DNA from: Streptomyces sp. 3214.6
GTDB lineage: Bacteria > Actinomycetota > Actinomycetes > Streptomycetales > Streptomycetaceae
Reading direction: 5' to 3'
Length of the DNA stretch: 64,000 nucleotides
NCBI RefSeq assembly: GCF_900129855.1
Contig: NZ_LT670819.1
Location: 558,001 to 622,000, forward strand
The notes beneath the pieces are model-generated. The model searched no databases. It saw only the letters and a program-made list of their open reading frames with translations, and was not told the origin of the DNA. Position 1 is the stretch's first letter. The number at the start of each line of letters is the position of its first letter. A program made the translations under genes and the position numbers. Positions 52,148-60,898 of this stretch are shown piece after piece.

Positions 52148-52193
52148 GGCCCGGCGGCCTCGGCCGCCCGGCTGCACCGTCCGCGGACACGCG

Positions 52194-52227
52194 CCGCCGC
52201 CCGGGCCTCGTGAGACCCGGGCGGCGG
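52194..52227. terminator. Bidirectional terminator between convergent genes
   Basis: CCGCCGCCCGGG (52194-52205) and CCCGGGCGGCGG (52216-52227), perfect 12-bp stem, 10-nt loop, between the Mrr-like gene and the 3' end of the M4 protease gene. Confidence 0.78.
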
Positions 52228-52244
52228 TGTCAGGCGGTCTGCTG

Positions 52245-54515
52245 TCAGGGAGTGAGCTGCCAGCGCTGGATGTAGCCCGTGTCGATGGACGCACGGTCCT
52301 GGACGCGCAGCTTCCAGGTGCCGTTGACGGGTTGGGCGGAGGCGTCGACCGTGAAGGTCTGGTCGACGTTGTCGGCGGAGCCGCCGCTGCGGTTGAGCAG
52401 GGAGTAGACGGTGCCGTTGGGCCCGACGAGGTCGACGGTCAGGTCACCGCGGTAGGTGTGCACGATGTTGACGTAGACCGAGGTGGTGGCGGAGGCGTTG
52501 CCGTCGCGGCCCGCGATGGTGACCGGCGACTCCACGGCGGCGCCGTTGTCCGGGATGTCGACGCGGGTGGCGTTGGCGTAGATGTAGGCGATCCGCCAGG
52601 TGAAGGTGTCCGAGACGGACGCGCCGGTGCTGTCGGTGACCTTGAGGGTCACGTCGCTGCTGCCGAGGGTGGTCGGCGTGCCGGAGATCAGTCCGCTCGG
52701 GCTGATGCTCAGACCGTCGGGCAGCCCGGTCGCCTCGTAGGTGAGGCCGGCGCCGGTGTTGGTGGTGTAGGCGTCCACCTGCAGGCTGACGGCCTGGCCG
52801 ACACCGCTGACCTGGTCGGCGATCGGGGCGACGTTGACACCGAGGGCTATGCGGCTGCCGACGTTGATGGCGGCCCAGGCGTCGGCGACGGCGAGGTAGG
52901 TGGGGCTGTAGGCGCCGAAGAGGTCGGCCGCGGCCGACAGGGTGGCGGTGCGGGCGCTCGCGTAGTTGGTCGACGAGGTCATGTATGTCGTCAGCGCCCG
53001 GTACCAGATGGCGGCGGCGTTCTCGATGCCGATGCCGGTGACGGCCTGGCCGTCGTAGGTCGGGCTGTCGTAGGCGACGCCGTTGACGGTCTTGGCGCCG
53101 CTGCCCTCGGAGAGCAGGTAGAAGAAGTGGTTCGCGGGACCCGAGGAGTAGTGGACGTCGAGGCCGCCCAGGCTCGAACTCCAGTTGTCGGCGGAGTCAC
53201 CGTCCTTGGAGGGCTTGTCCATGTAGCGCAGCGGGGTGCCGTCGCCGTTGATGTCGATCTTCTCGCCGACGAGGTAGTCGCCGGGGTCGGCGGCGAGGTT
53301 CGAGTGGAACTCGACGGCGGCGGCGAAGATGTCCGAGGTCGCCTCGTTCAGACCGCCGGACTCGCCCGAGTAGGTCAGGTTGGCGGTGGCGGCGGTGACG
53401 CCGTGGCTCATCTCGTGGGCGGCCACGTCGAGGGCGGTCAGCGGGTGCGTGTTGCCTGAGCCGTCGCCGTAGGTCATGCAGAAGCAGCTGTCCTGCCAGA
53501 AGGCGTTGACGTAGCTGCTGCCGTAGTGGGCGCGGCTGTAGGCGGCGACGCCGTCGTTGCGGATGCCGTTGCGGCCGTACACGTCCTTGTAGTAGTCCCA
53601 GGTGGCCGCGGCGCCGAAGGCCACGTCGACACCGGCGGTCTGGCGGTTGGACGGTGTGCCGTCGCCCCAGACATCGTTGTCGTCGGTGAAGAGGGTGCCG
53701 GTGCCGGAGGTGCCCTGGTTGAGGTCGTACGTCTTGTGTCCGGCGCGGCCGCCGTCGGTGAGCTGGTACCTCGATCCCGACAGGGTCGTGCCGAGCGGGA
53801 CCGTGCCGGTGTACTGGCCGGTGCCGGTGCCGGTCTCCACCTGCTCGGCGGCGAGGAGCTGCTTGCCGGTGGCCGCGTCGGTGACCACCTGGAGTTCGCT
53901 CGGTGTGCCGTCCTGCTGGACGCCCCCGACGACCGTCTCCCAGGCCAGGACGGGCTTGCCGGCGCCGGCCCAGACGACGAGGCGGGGCGCGTTCGCGGTC
54001 GCGGAGCCCTTGACCTCGGCGCTCTTGGCGGCCGCGAGGGCCTTGCCGGTGGCGTTCGCGGCGGAGAGCTTCGGGGTGAGGGAGGGCACGGTGAGGGTCG
54101 CCCCGCTCGCCTTGGAGACGGTGGTGCGGCCGCTCTTGTGGTGGACGACCAGGTCGCCGCCGAGGACGGGCAGTCCGGCGTAGGTGCGCTCGTAGCGGGT
54201 GTGGGTGGTGCCGTCGGCGTCCTGGATGACGTCCTTCACGACGAGCTTCTCTTGGGCGCCGAGGGCGAGCTGCCGGGCCGTGGTGCCGGACGTGGTCTGC
54301 GCGCTCTTGATCAGCGAGGCGCGGCGGGCCGGTGACAGGGGTGTCGCGGCGGCGCCCGCGCGGGGCGTGGCGGTGATCCTGGACGGGCCCGGGTCGGCCG
54401 GAGCCGCACCGGCGGTGCCGGTGGGGGCGCCCAGGGCCAGCAGGGTCCCGATGGTCGTCAACGCGAGGGCGGTGGCGCGTCTGCGCCGGAGGGTGGGGCG
54501 GTGTCGCCGGGGCAA
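52245..54515 (-). CDS. Secreted M4 thermolysin-family metalloprotease with C-terminal Ig-like and P domains
   Basis: 756 residues from a TTG with AAGGAG 6 nt upstream. Signal peptide to about residue 32, FTP/PepSY propeptide to about 230. Catalytic domain: AAHEMSHGVTAATANL (zinc HExxH, about 367) and GGLNEATSDIFAAAVEF (third ligand Glu, about 390). A putative Ig domain at about 540-630 (GLTYEATGLPDGLSISPSGL) and a proprotein-convertase P domain from about 640 (ATRVDIPDNG, VNIVHTYRGDLTVDLVGPNG) follow. Degrades extracellular protein; the P domain aids folding or stability. An emfourin-like gene lies 2.8 kb away. Confidence 0.92.
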   Translation of the reverse strand: MPRRHRPTLRRRRATALALTTIGTLLALGAPTGTAGAAPADPGPSRITATPRAGAAATPLSPARRASLIKSAQTTSGTTARQLALGAQEKLVVKDVIQDADGTTHTRYERTYAGLPVLGGDLVVHHKSGRTTVSKASGATLTVPSLTPKLSAANATGKALAAAKSAEVKGSATANAPRLVVWAGAGKPVLAWETVVGGVQQDGTPSELQVVTDAATGKQLLAAEQVETGTGTGQYTGTVPLGTTLSGSRYQLTDGGRAGHKTYDLNQGTSGTGTLFTDDNDVWGDGTPSNRQTAGVDVAFGAAATWDYYKDVYGRNGIRNDGVAAYSRAHYGSSYVNAFWQDSCFCMTYGDGSGNTHPLTALDVAAHEMSHGVTAATANLTYSGESGGLNEATSDIFAAAVEFHSNLAADPGDYLVGEKIDINGDGTPLRYMDKPSKDGDSADNWSSSLGGLDVHYSSGPANHFFYLLSEGSGAKTVNGVAYDSPTYDGQAVTGIGIENAAAIWYRALTTYMTSSTNYASARTATLSAAADLFGAYSPTYLAVADAWAAINVGSRIALGVNVAPIADQVSGVGQAVSLQVDAYTTNTGAGLTYEATGLPDGLSISPSGLISGTPTTLGSSDVTLKVTDSTGASVSDTFTWRIAYIYANATRVDIPDNGAAVESPVTIAGRDGNASATTSVYVNIVHTYRGDLTVDLVGPNGTVYSLLNRSGGSADNVDQTFTVDASAQPVNGTWKLRVQDRASIDTGYIQRWQLTP

Positions 54516-54959
54516 CGGGTTCTCCTTCTGTGCGACGGTCGGCCGGTGATGGGGCCGAGGTGGGGCGGGCCGGCGGGGTGGGGCCGGTCCGGAGCGCTGC
54601 ACGACAGGCGGGTGGAAGGAGGTGGGGGGTGAATGACAGGTGCGCCGCATGATGCGGGCGTGAAGGAATGGTGAACTTCGGCAGCAGAGTGGCACTCCGT
54701 GCACAGCTTTGTCATGGGAATGCCAAAACAACGGCTTGAATTGACCATGACCTTCTGGGGATTCGGTCTGCTAGGCGCACGTTTTCAGCCGGGGTGCACA
54801 CCCGGCTCCCCCGGCCCGACGAACCGTTTCCGTCGTCGCAGGGCCGGAGCGACGGCGCGTTCGAGTGGTCGCGCCGCGTTCGTCGTCGTAGCGTCGGTAG
54901 AGAACGTCACCGGGGCGCGGCACACCGGCGGGTCCCGGGCCGGGCGGGCGGGAGCGGAG
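54516..54959. promoter_or_regulatory. Divergent promoter region of M4 protease and small secreted protein
   Basis: 444 bp with no gene of its own. Two AT-richer stretches (54680-54780). TTGACC at 54741 is a possible rightward -35, without a convincing -10 at 17-18 bp. No clear operator. Confidence 0.35.
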
Positions 54960-55427
54960 ATGCGACACACGACGAGAACAGCGGTCATGCTGTGTGCGGC
55001 GCTGGGCCTCACGGCGGCCGTCGGCTCGGCCTCGGCGGCACCGGCCGCGTCACCGCCCACGGTGCGCGAGGCCGCGGTGCACAAGGCAACGGATCCCGTC
55101 CTGGTCGACTGCTTCTTGCACACACAGGTACGGCCGAGGGACTTCATCCTGGCGTGCGGCGACGGCAACAGCCGTCTCGTCTCACTGCACTGGAACAGTT
55201 GGGGCTCGAACTCGGCGCGGGCCACGGGAGTCAACGTCGTCAACGACTGCGACCCGTACTGCGCGGCGGGCACCTTCCACCCGTACGCCGTCGTGGTGAA
55301 GCTCGACCGGCCGCAGTCCTGGAAGAAGAACCCGCAGGTGCGGCACTACAGCCGGATCAGCCTGACCTACCCCGGGGCCAGGCCGGCGCAGTTCGCACGT
55401 GTCGTGACGTATCCGCTGTGGAACTGA
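54960..55427 (+). CDS. Small secreted protein of unknown function
   Basis: 155 residues. ATG preceded by GGAG. Signal peptide RTAVMLCAALGLTAAVGSAS ending near AAPA. The mature part has four Cys (VDCFLHTQ, ILACGDGN, NDCDPYCAAG) and reads DFILACGDGNSRLVSLHWNS, then GTFHPYAVVVKLDRPQSW. This resembles exported Streptomyces proteins of 140-160 residues without known role. Compact disulfide-bonded beta protein. Confidence 0.6.
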   Translation: MRHTTRTAVMLCAALGLTAAVGSASAAPAASPPTVREAAVHKATDPVLVDCFLHTQVRPRDFILACGDGNSRLVSLHWNSWGSNSARATGVNVVNDCDPYCAAGTFHPYAVVVKLDRPQSWKKNPQVRHYSRISLTYPGARPAQFARVVTYPLWN

Positions 55428-55479
55428 GCCCGGGCCGGCCGTCCTGCCCTACCCGCCTGCCGTGATCCACCGCGGCCGG

Positions 55480-55932
55480 TCAGTCCAGCAGGCCGGCCGC
55501 CACCGTCGCCCCCAGTTCCCAGGCGGCCGCCAGGTCCGACTTGCCCGGTTCCCCGGTGACCGTGACCGGCTCGGCCGCGCGACGCCAGCCCAGGCCCGTG
55601 GTGATGGCCTCGATGCCGCGTACCGCGCCGGTGACGTCGTTGCCCCCGTGCACGTAGTAGCCGAAGGGCCGGCCGCGGGTCGTGTCGAGGCACGGGTAGT
55701 ACACCTGGTCGAAGAAATGCTTGAGCGCGCCCGCCATGTAGCCGAGGTTGGCCGGGGTGCCCAGCAGGTAGGCGTCGGCGGCCAGGACGTCGGAGGCGGT
55801 CGCGGCGAGGGCCGCCCGCCGTTCGACGCGGACGCCCTCGATCTCGGGAGCCTTCGCGCCCGAGACGACCGCTTCGAAGAGCGCCTGGCAGTTGGGCGAG
55901 GGGGTGTGATGGACGATCAGCAAGGTGGCCAC
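55480..55932 (-). CDS. Flavodoxin-like NAD(P)H-dependent oxidoreductase
   Basis: 150 residues from GTG 55932; upstream extension to 55998 is low complexity. TLLIVHHTPSPNCQALFEAV is the FMN phosphate loop; AYLLGTPANLGYMAGALKHF then FDQVYYPCLD is the second FMN contact block; FGYYVHGGND a third. Short flavodoxin fold, cytosolic. Substrate unknown. It is 62 bp from the end of the DUF2264 pseudogene on the same strand. Confidence 0.78.
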   Translation of the reverse strand: MATLLIVHHTPSPNCQALFEAVVSGAKAPEIEGVRVERRAALAATASDVLAADAYLLGTPANLGYMAGALKHFFDQVYYPCLDTTRGRPFGYYVHGGNDVTGAVRGIEAITTGLGWRRAAEPVTVTGEPGKSDLAAAWELGATVAAGLLD

Positions 55933-55994
55933 GGCACGGAACCCTGCCCGCTCCCCGGGCCGGCCGCAAGCGGCGACGCGCGCGGCGCCGACGT

Positions 55995-57064
55995 TCACCC
56001 CGGACCGGCCGGCGGGGTGACGGCCTCGGTGGCGCCGTCCGGGAAGAAGCGGATCTCCAGGGCGCCGTCGGCGAAAGGGACGGCATGGGCGCCCGCCCGG
56101 TGGTCCGCCGGGAGAAGCGGGTCGGCGGAGAGGACCACCAGCGTCGCCAGGAGCAGCGTGCCGCCCGGGTGCGGTGTGGTGAGGAGCGGGACCGCCGAGT
56201 GCTCGCCGTAGGCGCTGTGGCCGCGGGCCCGCGCCACCTCGGCGGTGGCGTCGTCCCAGCCGAGCAGGCCGACGAGGGCGGAGGTCAGGCCGTCGGCACG
56301 GCGGGCCTGCGCCCAGACCTCACCGGTCTGCGCGGCGGGCGGAGCGTCGTCGCAGGCCACCGCCCAGCCGCCTTCGCGGACCGGCGTGCCGGCGGGCGCG
56401 GCGACGCGGTGCACCCGGACCTCCCACGGTCCGTGGACCACACTCACGGTGGTGAGGTGCGGGCGCTCGTCGCCGTCCGGGCCGAGCGGAGTGTGCCAGG
56501 ACGCGGCGCGCCGGCCGGACGCGTACAGCGGGTGGATACGGCCGCGGCGGGAGGGGCCGCTCGGGGTCAGCAGAGCGATGCGGTTGTCGGGTCCTGGTGG
56601 TTCGCCGGGGGGTGGGGTCTGGGGCGCGGTGGCGGAGGAGTAGGCGAAGCCCGTGTAGTGCGGGCTGTCGTCGGACGCGGCGGGCGGGGGGGAAGCCGGT
56701 CGGCGCCGTAGTTGACGAGGCGGACGATTCCATCGGCGGCCGTGGAGTGCAGCAGCCATCCCGGGGCGGGCAGGGCCAGGCGCCGGTCGGCGGTGTCGAC
56801 GGGCCCCGCTTCCTCGCGTGCCGTCCACACGGGGTGGTCGGCGGGCAGGAGCAGACCGAGGAAGGCCTTGCTCGCCCAGTACGGGGACGCCGGTCCCGAG
56901 TACGGCTGGGTGACGTGCGTGAAGGCCACCGCGTCCGGCGAGCGGCGCACCCCGACGTCCCGCCCCGCCTCGGCCGCCCGTGCCGGCGCCCCGCCCGTCA
57001 GCGCCGGACCTGTCACGGCGACGAACCCCCGGCGTCCGATCTTCCGCACCTCGGTCATGTCCAC
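55995..57064 (-). pseudogene. Chimeric, frameshifted DUF2264-type gene remnant
   Basis: Frame 1 (from 57064) has a Tat-like start (RKIGRRGFVAVTGPA), then at about residue 50 switches to VTQPYSGPASPYWASKAFLG and LPADHPVWT, which is the C-terminal part of DUF2264 proteins; their first ~350 residues are missing. At a G7 run (56686-56692) the frame shifts: the continuation DDSPHYTGFAYSSATAPQ to the end at 55995 is in another frame. One repair base would join the two. The N-terminal signal seems borrowed from another secreted-protein gene. Both defects argue for a pseudogene, although a sequencing error at G7 could explain the shift alone. Confidence 0.65.
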
Positions 57065-57311
57065 TCCCCTCCGACGGCCATTCGACCCTCGTCCGTCGTG
57101 TTCGGCGACAGCGACCAGTGCCGGGAAACGGGCGGCAGGTCAGTGGGCCGAGGACGTGGATCGGGGGGTGCTGAATGCACCTGCCGCGACTCGACCGTGT
57201 CGAGCGGATGGCCGTCCGGGTGGGACAGTCCTTCCTTGCAGACGGCGGAACTCACAGCATGGCACCCTGACATGACGGTTGTTCAGGTGTCGACGAGGCG
57301 AGGAGTGCGTG

Positions 57312-57887
57312 GTGCTCACCCGGAGTTCGGCGATGGTGTGCGCGGTCGGTGTGCTGGTCCTGGTCGGCTGCTCCTCCGAGGGCGGCGAGGGTTCGGCGGA
57401 GCCTGCGGACACCGGGCACCCCACAGTGACCGCCGCCTCCGCACCGCCGCCGTCGACCTCTCCCGGTTCCCCGCCGTCGCCCTCGCCCTCCCTCTCCCCC
57501 TCCGCTTCGGCGCCGGCGTCCACGAGGCCGTCGCCGGTGCCGGTCACCGGCCCGGATCAGAAGCTGGTGACCATGACCGTCAGCGGCGGCTTCGCCGGGG
57601 TGAACCGGGAGGTCGTGCTGCGGGGCGACGGCACCGTCCGGACCGCCGACCGGGGCGGGTCCGCGGTGCGCCGCACCACGACGGCCCAGTTCACGAGCCT
57701 GCGCACCCTGCTCGGTGATCCCGGGCTCGCCGACGTCCCAGCGGTCACCAGGAACACGGGGGCGGCCGACATGTTCCAGTACACGCTTCGGTTCGGCGGC
57801 CGTACGGTCATGACGGACCGCTCCGCCGAGGAGCCCGCGCTCGACCGTCTCATCGACGCCCTGGAGAAGTGGCTGCCGGCGAACTGA
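57312..57887 (+). CDS. Emfourin-like lipoprotein (candidate M4 protease inhibitor)
   Basis: 191 residues from GTG 57312 (AGGAG 6 nt upstream; GTG 57309 also possible). Lipobox VLVGC-SS near residue 19. A Pro/Ser-rich linker of about 50 residues leads to a domain of about 105: MTVSGGFAGVNREVVLRGDG, then TTAQFTSLRTLLGDPGL, DMFQYTLRFGGR and EPALDRLIDALEKWLPAN. SGGFAG followed by a late FQYT strand and a C-terminal helix matches the emfourin fold, which inhibits thermolysin-type proteases. It would guard the cell surface, perhaps against the M4 protease 2.8 kb away. Confidence 0.65.
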   Translation: MLTRSSAMVCAVGVLVLVGCSSEGGEGSAEPADTGHPTVTAASAPPPSTSPGSPPSPSPSLSPSASAPASTRPSPVPVTGPDQKLVTMTVSGGFAGVNREVVLRGDGTVRTADRGGSAVRRTTTAQFTSLRTLLGDPGLADVPAVTRNTGAADMFQYTLRFGGRTVMTDRSAEEPALDRLIDALEKWLPAN

Positions 57888-57920
57888 CTTCCGTGTTGGT
57901 CACGGATGCGTCCCCGACTC

Positions 57921-57949
57921 TTGACGACCGTCGTATGACTGCGTAGACA
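57921..57949 (+). promoter_or_regulatory. Promoter of the second lacI gene
   Basis: TTGACG (57921-57926), 17-bp spacer, TAGACA (57944-57949). The -10 overlaps the first copy of a 14-bp tandem repeat. Confidence 0.6.
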
Positions 57950-57973
57950 TGACAGCGCAGACATGACAGCGCA
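57946..57973. repeat. 14-bp tandem repeat, likely LacI operator
   Basis: GACATGACAGCGCA occurs twice back to back, followed by GTCATG. The second copy creates TGACAGCGCAGTCA, close to the palindromic sites of actinobacterial LacI proteins. Placed over the -10 and start region, it suits autorepression. Confidence 0.5.
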
Positions 57974-58031
57974 GTCATGCAGTCGGCGTCTGTCATCATC
58001 GGTATGAACATCCGGCCGTACGGGAGACACC

Positions 58032-59174
58032 ATGACGCGAGGAACAGGGCGGGGCGGGAGTTCCGCCGCGCCGCGCAGCGTGGACGTGGCCCGCCTGGCC
58101 GGCGTCTCCCAGAAGACGGTCTCGCGGGTTTTCAACGACGAGCAGTACGTCTCCGCCGATGTGCGCCGACGCGTCCTGGAAGCCGCGGAAACACTTGGCT
58201 ACCGGCGCAACAACGCCGCCCGTGCCCTGGCGTCGGGGCGCACCCGCTCCATCGGCGTGGTGACGCTGGGCACGGCCCTGTACGGCCCCGCCACCCTGCT
58301 CATGGGCGTCGAGCGGGCCGTCCGGGACACCGGATACGCACTCCGTGTGGTCAACACGGTGGAGGGCGACCCCGCGGGCATCGCGGGAGCCGTGGACTCG
58401 CTCCTCGACCAGGGCGTGGACGGCATCGTCATCTCCGAGCCGATCGACGAGCAGACGGACGACGGTCAGGTCACCCTCCGCGTCGACGTGCCCGTCCTCG
58501 TCCTCGGCGCGCCGTCCCCCGTCGAGGCACCCATGGTGCTGACCGCGGGCGACGGAGCCGACCAGATGGCCCGCGCCGCCACCGAACACCTGCTGGCCCT
58601 CGGCCATATGACGGTCCATCACCTCGCCGGACCACAGCGCTGGTATGCCGCCCGGGACCGGCTGGAAGGCTGGCGGAGGACGCTGACCGCCCATGGCAGG
58701 GACGTACCGCAGGTCGTCGAGGGCGACTGGTCGGCCGCGTCCGGTTACGCGGCGGGACGCGCACTGGCCGCGGACGGCGACGTCACCGCGGTGTTCGCCG
58801 CCAACGACGACATGGCGATCGGTCTGATCCGCGCGCTGACGGAGGCCGGGCGGCGGGTGCCGGAGGACGTCAGCGTGGTCGGATTCGACGACATTCCGGT
58901 CGCCGCCTATGTGTCTCCTCCGCTGACCACGGTGCCTCAGCCCTTCGACGCCGTGGCGCAGGAGGGACTCAAGCGTCTGCTGCACGCCATCGAGAACCCG
59001 GACGCCGAGCCCTTGCCGGCGAGCGACCCACCGGTCGACCTCGTCGTCCGCACCTCGACCGCGCCTCCCGCGCACCGGACGACCCCGGCGCGCGGACGGC
59101 GTCCCGCCTCCCGGTCGCGCAGAGGCACGTCCAGCGAGCCGCTACCGAACGGAGGATCCTCCACCGGGCACTGA
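58032..59174 (+). CDS. LacI-family regulator of the beta-galactoside ABC operon
   Basis: 380 residues. HTH RSVDVARLAGVSQKTVSRVF with hinge helix NNAARALASGRTRS, then the sugar-binding core, ending near DLVVRTS; a 40-residue basic Ser/Arg/Pro tail follows, which is unusual for the family. ATG 58032 is preceded by GGGAGACACC. It lies upstream of and in the same direction as the ABC/GH42 genes and is expected to repress them and itself. Confidence 0.88.
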   Translation: MTRGTGRGGSSAAPRSVDVARLAGVSQKTVSRVFNDEQYVSADVRRRVLEAAETLGYRRNNAARALASGRTRSIGVVTLGTALYGPATLLMGVERAVRDTGYALRVVNTVEGDPAGIAGAVDSLLDQGVDGIVISEPIDEQTDDGQVTLRVDVPVLVLGAPSPVEAPMVLTAGDGADQMARAATEHLLALGHMTVHHLAGPQRWYAARDRLEGWRRTLTAHGRDVPQVVEGDWSAASGYAAGRALAADGDVTAVFAANDDMAIGLIRALTEAGRRVPEDVSVVGFDDIPVAAYVSPPLTTVPQPFDAVAQEGLKRLLHAIENPDAEPLPASDPPVDLVVRTSTAPPAHRTTPARGRRPASRSRRGTSSEPLPNGGSSTGH

Positions 59175-59499
59175 AGAACACGGATCGGCCCGACCGAGGC
59201 CGGCCGAACGCACCCAGCAACCAGCACCCATGGCCGTGCGCGTGATCCGAAAGCGAGCCGCCGTACCCCTCGCGCCCGCGTCCTCCCCGAGCGCCCCGTC
59301 GCCCGCACCACATCGGGCCGCACCGAGCCGCCGCCCCTGAACGCAGCGGGCCCCGAGCAAGGTCCTTCGCACCTTCGCTCCCCCTCTCCTCGCAGCACGT
59401 CTCTCAGCACGTCTTGCCTGTCTTCCCTCCCTGCTTCACCACGCCCCCGCACGCCGTCGCCAGGCGTGCCGTGACATTCGCCTCCGGCGGGAGTTCACC
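59175..59499. promoter_or_regulatory. Region between lacI and the ABC operon
   Basis: 325 bp, no gene. GCACGCC (59449-59455) and GGCGTGC (59463-59469) form an inverted repeat 30 bp before the binding-protein start; it could be an operator or a weak terminator. No LacI consensus found. Confidence 0.4.
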
Positions 59500-60897
59500 A
59501 TGCCCAGAATCACGTCCTCACCCCTGTCCGGCAGCTCCGCGATGAGCCGTCGGCTGTTCCTCACCACGGCCGGCGCCCTGTCGCTCGGCGCCGCCCTGAC
59601 CTCCTGCGGCGGTGACGACTCGGGCGGCTCCTCCGCCGCCGGCAAGCCGGTCGGCCAGGCCGACATCGACAAGGCGATGAAGACGCCGACCGAGCTGACG
59701 TTCTGGACCTGGGTCCCGAACATCGACAAGGAGGTCGCGCTCTTCGAGGCGAAATACCCGGCCGTCAAGGTCAAGGTCGTCAACGCCGGCCAGGGCACCC
59801 CGCAGTACACCAAGCTGCGTACGGCGCTGAAGGCCGGCAGCGGGGCCCCCGACATGGTGCAGATCGAGTACCAGGCCATCCCGACCTTCACGATCACGGG
59901 CAGCCTGCTGGACCTGCGGCCCTACGGCGCCTCCGCGCTCAAGTCCACGTTCGTCGACTGGACGTGGGGTCAGGTCAGCGGAACGAACGGCGAGATCTGG
60001 GCGATCCCCCAGGACACCGGCCCGATGGGCATGCTGTACCGGCAGGACATCTTCGACGCGCACGGCATCCAGGTGCCCAAGACCTGGGACGAGTTCGCCG
60101 AGGCGGCCCGCAAGCTGCACAAGGCCGACCCGGACGTCTACCTCACCAACCTCGCGGCCAACCAAGTGGCCGCCTGGCACGGCCTGTTGTGGCAGGCGGG
60201 CGCGAAGCCCTACGTCACGTCGGGGAAGAGCGACATCACGATCAGCGTCGACGACGCCGCCTCCAAGAAGCTCGGCGCGTACTGGGGCGGGCTCGCCAAG
60301 GAAGGGGTCATCGGCGTCGAGCCGGACTTCACCGACTCCTGGTACGCGGCCCTCAACAAGGGCAAGTACGCCACCTGGATCACCGCCGCCTGGGGGCCCG
60401 TGTTCCTCTCCGGTTCCGCCAAGGCCACCGCGGGCAAGTGGCGGGCGGCCCCGCTGCCACAGTGGGACACCGCCAAGCCCAGCTCGGGCAACTGGGGCGG
60501 CTCCACCACCGCGGTCATCCGCTCGACCAAGAACCCGATCGCGGCGGCGATGTTCGCGCAGTTCCTCAACAGCGACCCGGCGAGCGCGAAGATGTTCGCC
60601 ACCGAGCAGTTCTTCTTCCCGGCGACCAAGGCACTCCTCACGGACGCCCAGTTCACCGGCGACGCGCCCGCGTTCTACGGCGGCCAGAAGGTCAACCAGG
60701 TCTTCGCCGACATCAGCTCCACGGTCAACTCCTCCTTCCAGTGGCCCCCGTTCCTCGACCAGGCGGCGACCGACTGGACCGAGACCGTCGGCAAGTCCCT
60801 CGCCGACAAGTCCGACACCGTCGCCGCGCTCGGCGCCTGGCAGTCACGGCTCACCACGTACGCCAAGGGCCAGGGCTTTACGGTCAAGGGGAGTTGA
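59500..60897 (+). CDS. ABC sugar-binding lipoprotein (second importer)
   Basis: 465 residues. GGGAG precedes ATG 59500; the in-frame ATG at 59542 gives SRRLFLTTAGALSLGAALTS followed by Cys, a combined Tat-type signal and lipobox. Solute-binding protein family 1: LTFWTWVPNIDKEVALFEAK, GNWGGSTTAVIRSTKNPIAA. Given the GH42 downstream it probably binds beta-galactosides or galacto-oligosaccharides. Two nucleotides separate its stop from the permease start. Confidence 0.9.
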   Translation: MPRITSSPLSGSSAMSRRLFLTTAGALSLGAALTSCGGDDSGGSSAAGKPVGQADIDKAMKTPTELTFWTWVPNIDKEVALFEAKYPAVKVKVVNAGQGTPQYTKLRTALKAGSGAPDMVQIEYQAIPTFTITGSLLDLRPYGASALKSTFVDWTWGQVSGTNGEIWAIPQDTGPMGMLYRQDIFDAHGIQVPKTWDEFAEAARKLHKADPDVYLTNLAANQVAAWHGLLWQAGAKPYVTSGKSDITISVDDAASKKLGAYWGGLAKEGVIGVEPDFTDSWYAALNKGKYATWITAAWGPVFLSGSAKATAGKWRAAPLPQWDTAKPSSGNWGGSTTAVIRSTKNPIAAAMFAQFLNSDPASAKMFATEQFFFPATKALLTDAQFTGDAPAFYGGQKVNQVFADISSTVNSSFQWPPFLDQAATDWTETVGKSLADKSDTVAALGAWQSRLTTYAKGQGFTVKGS

Positions 60898-60898
60898 G

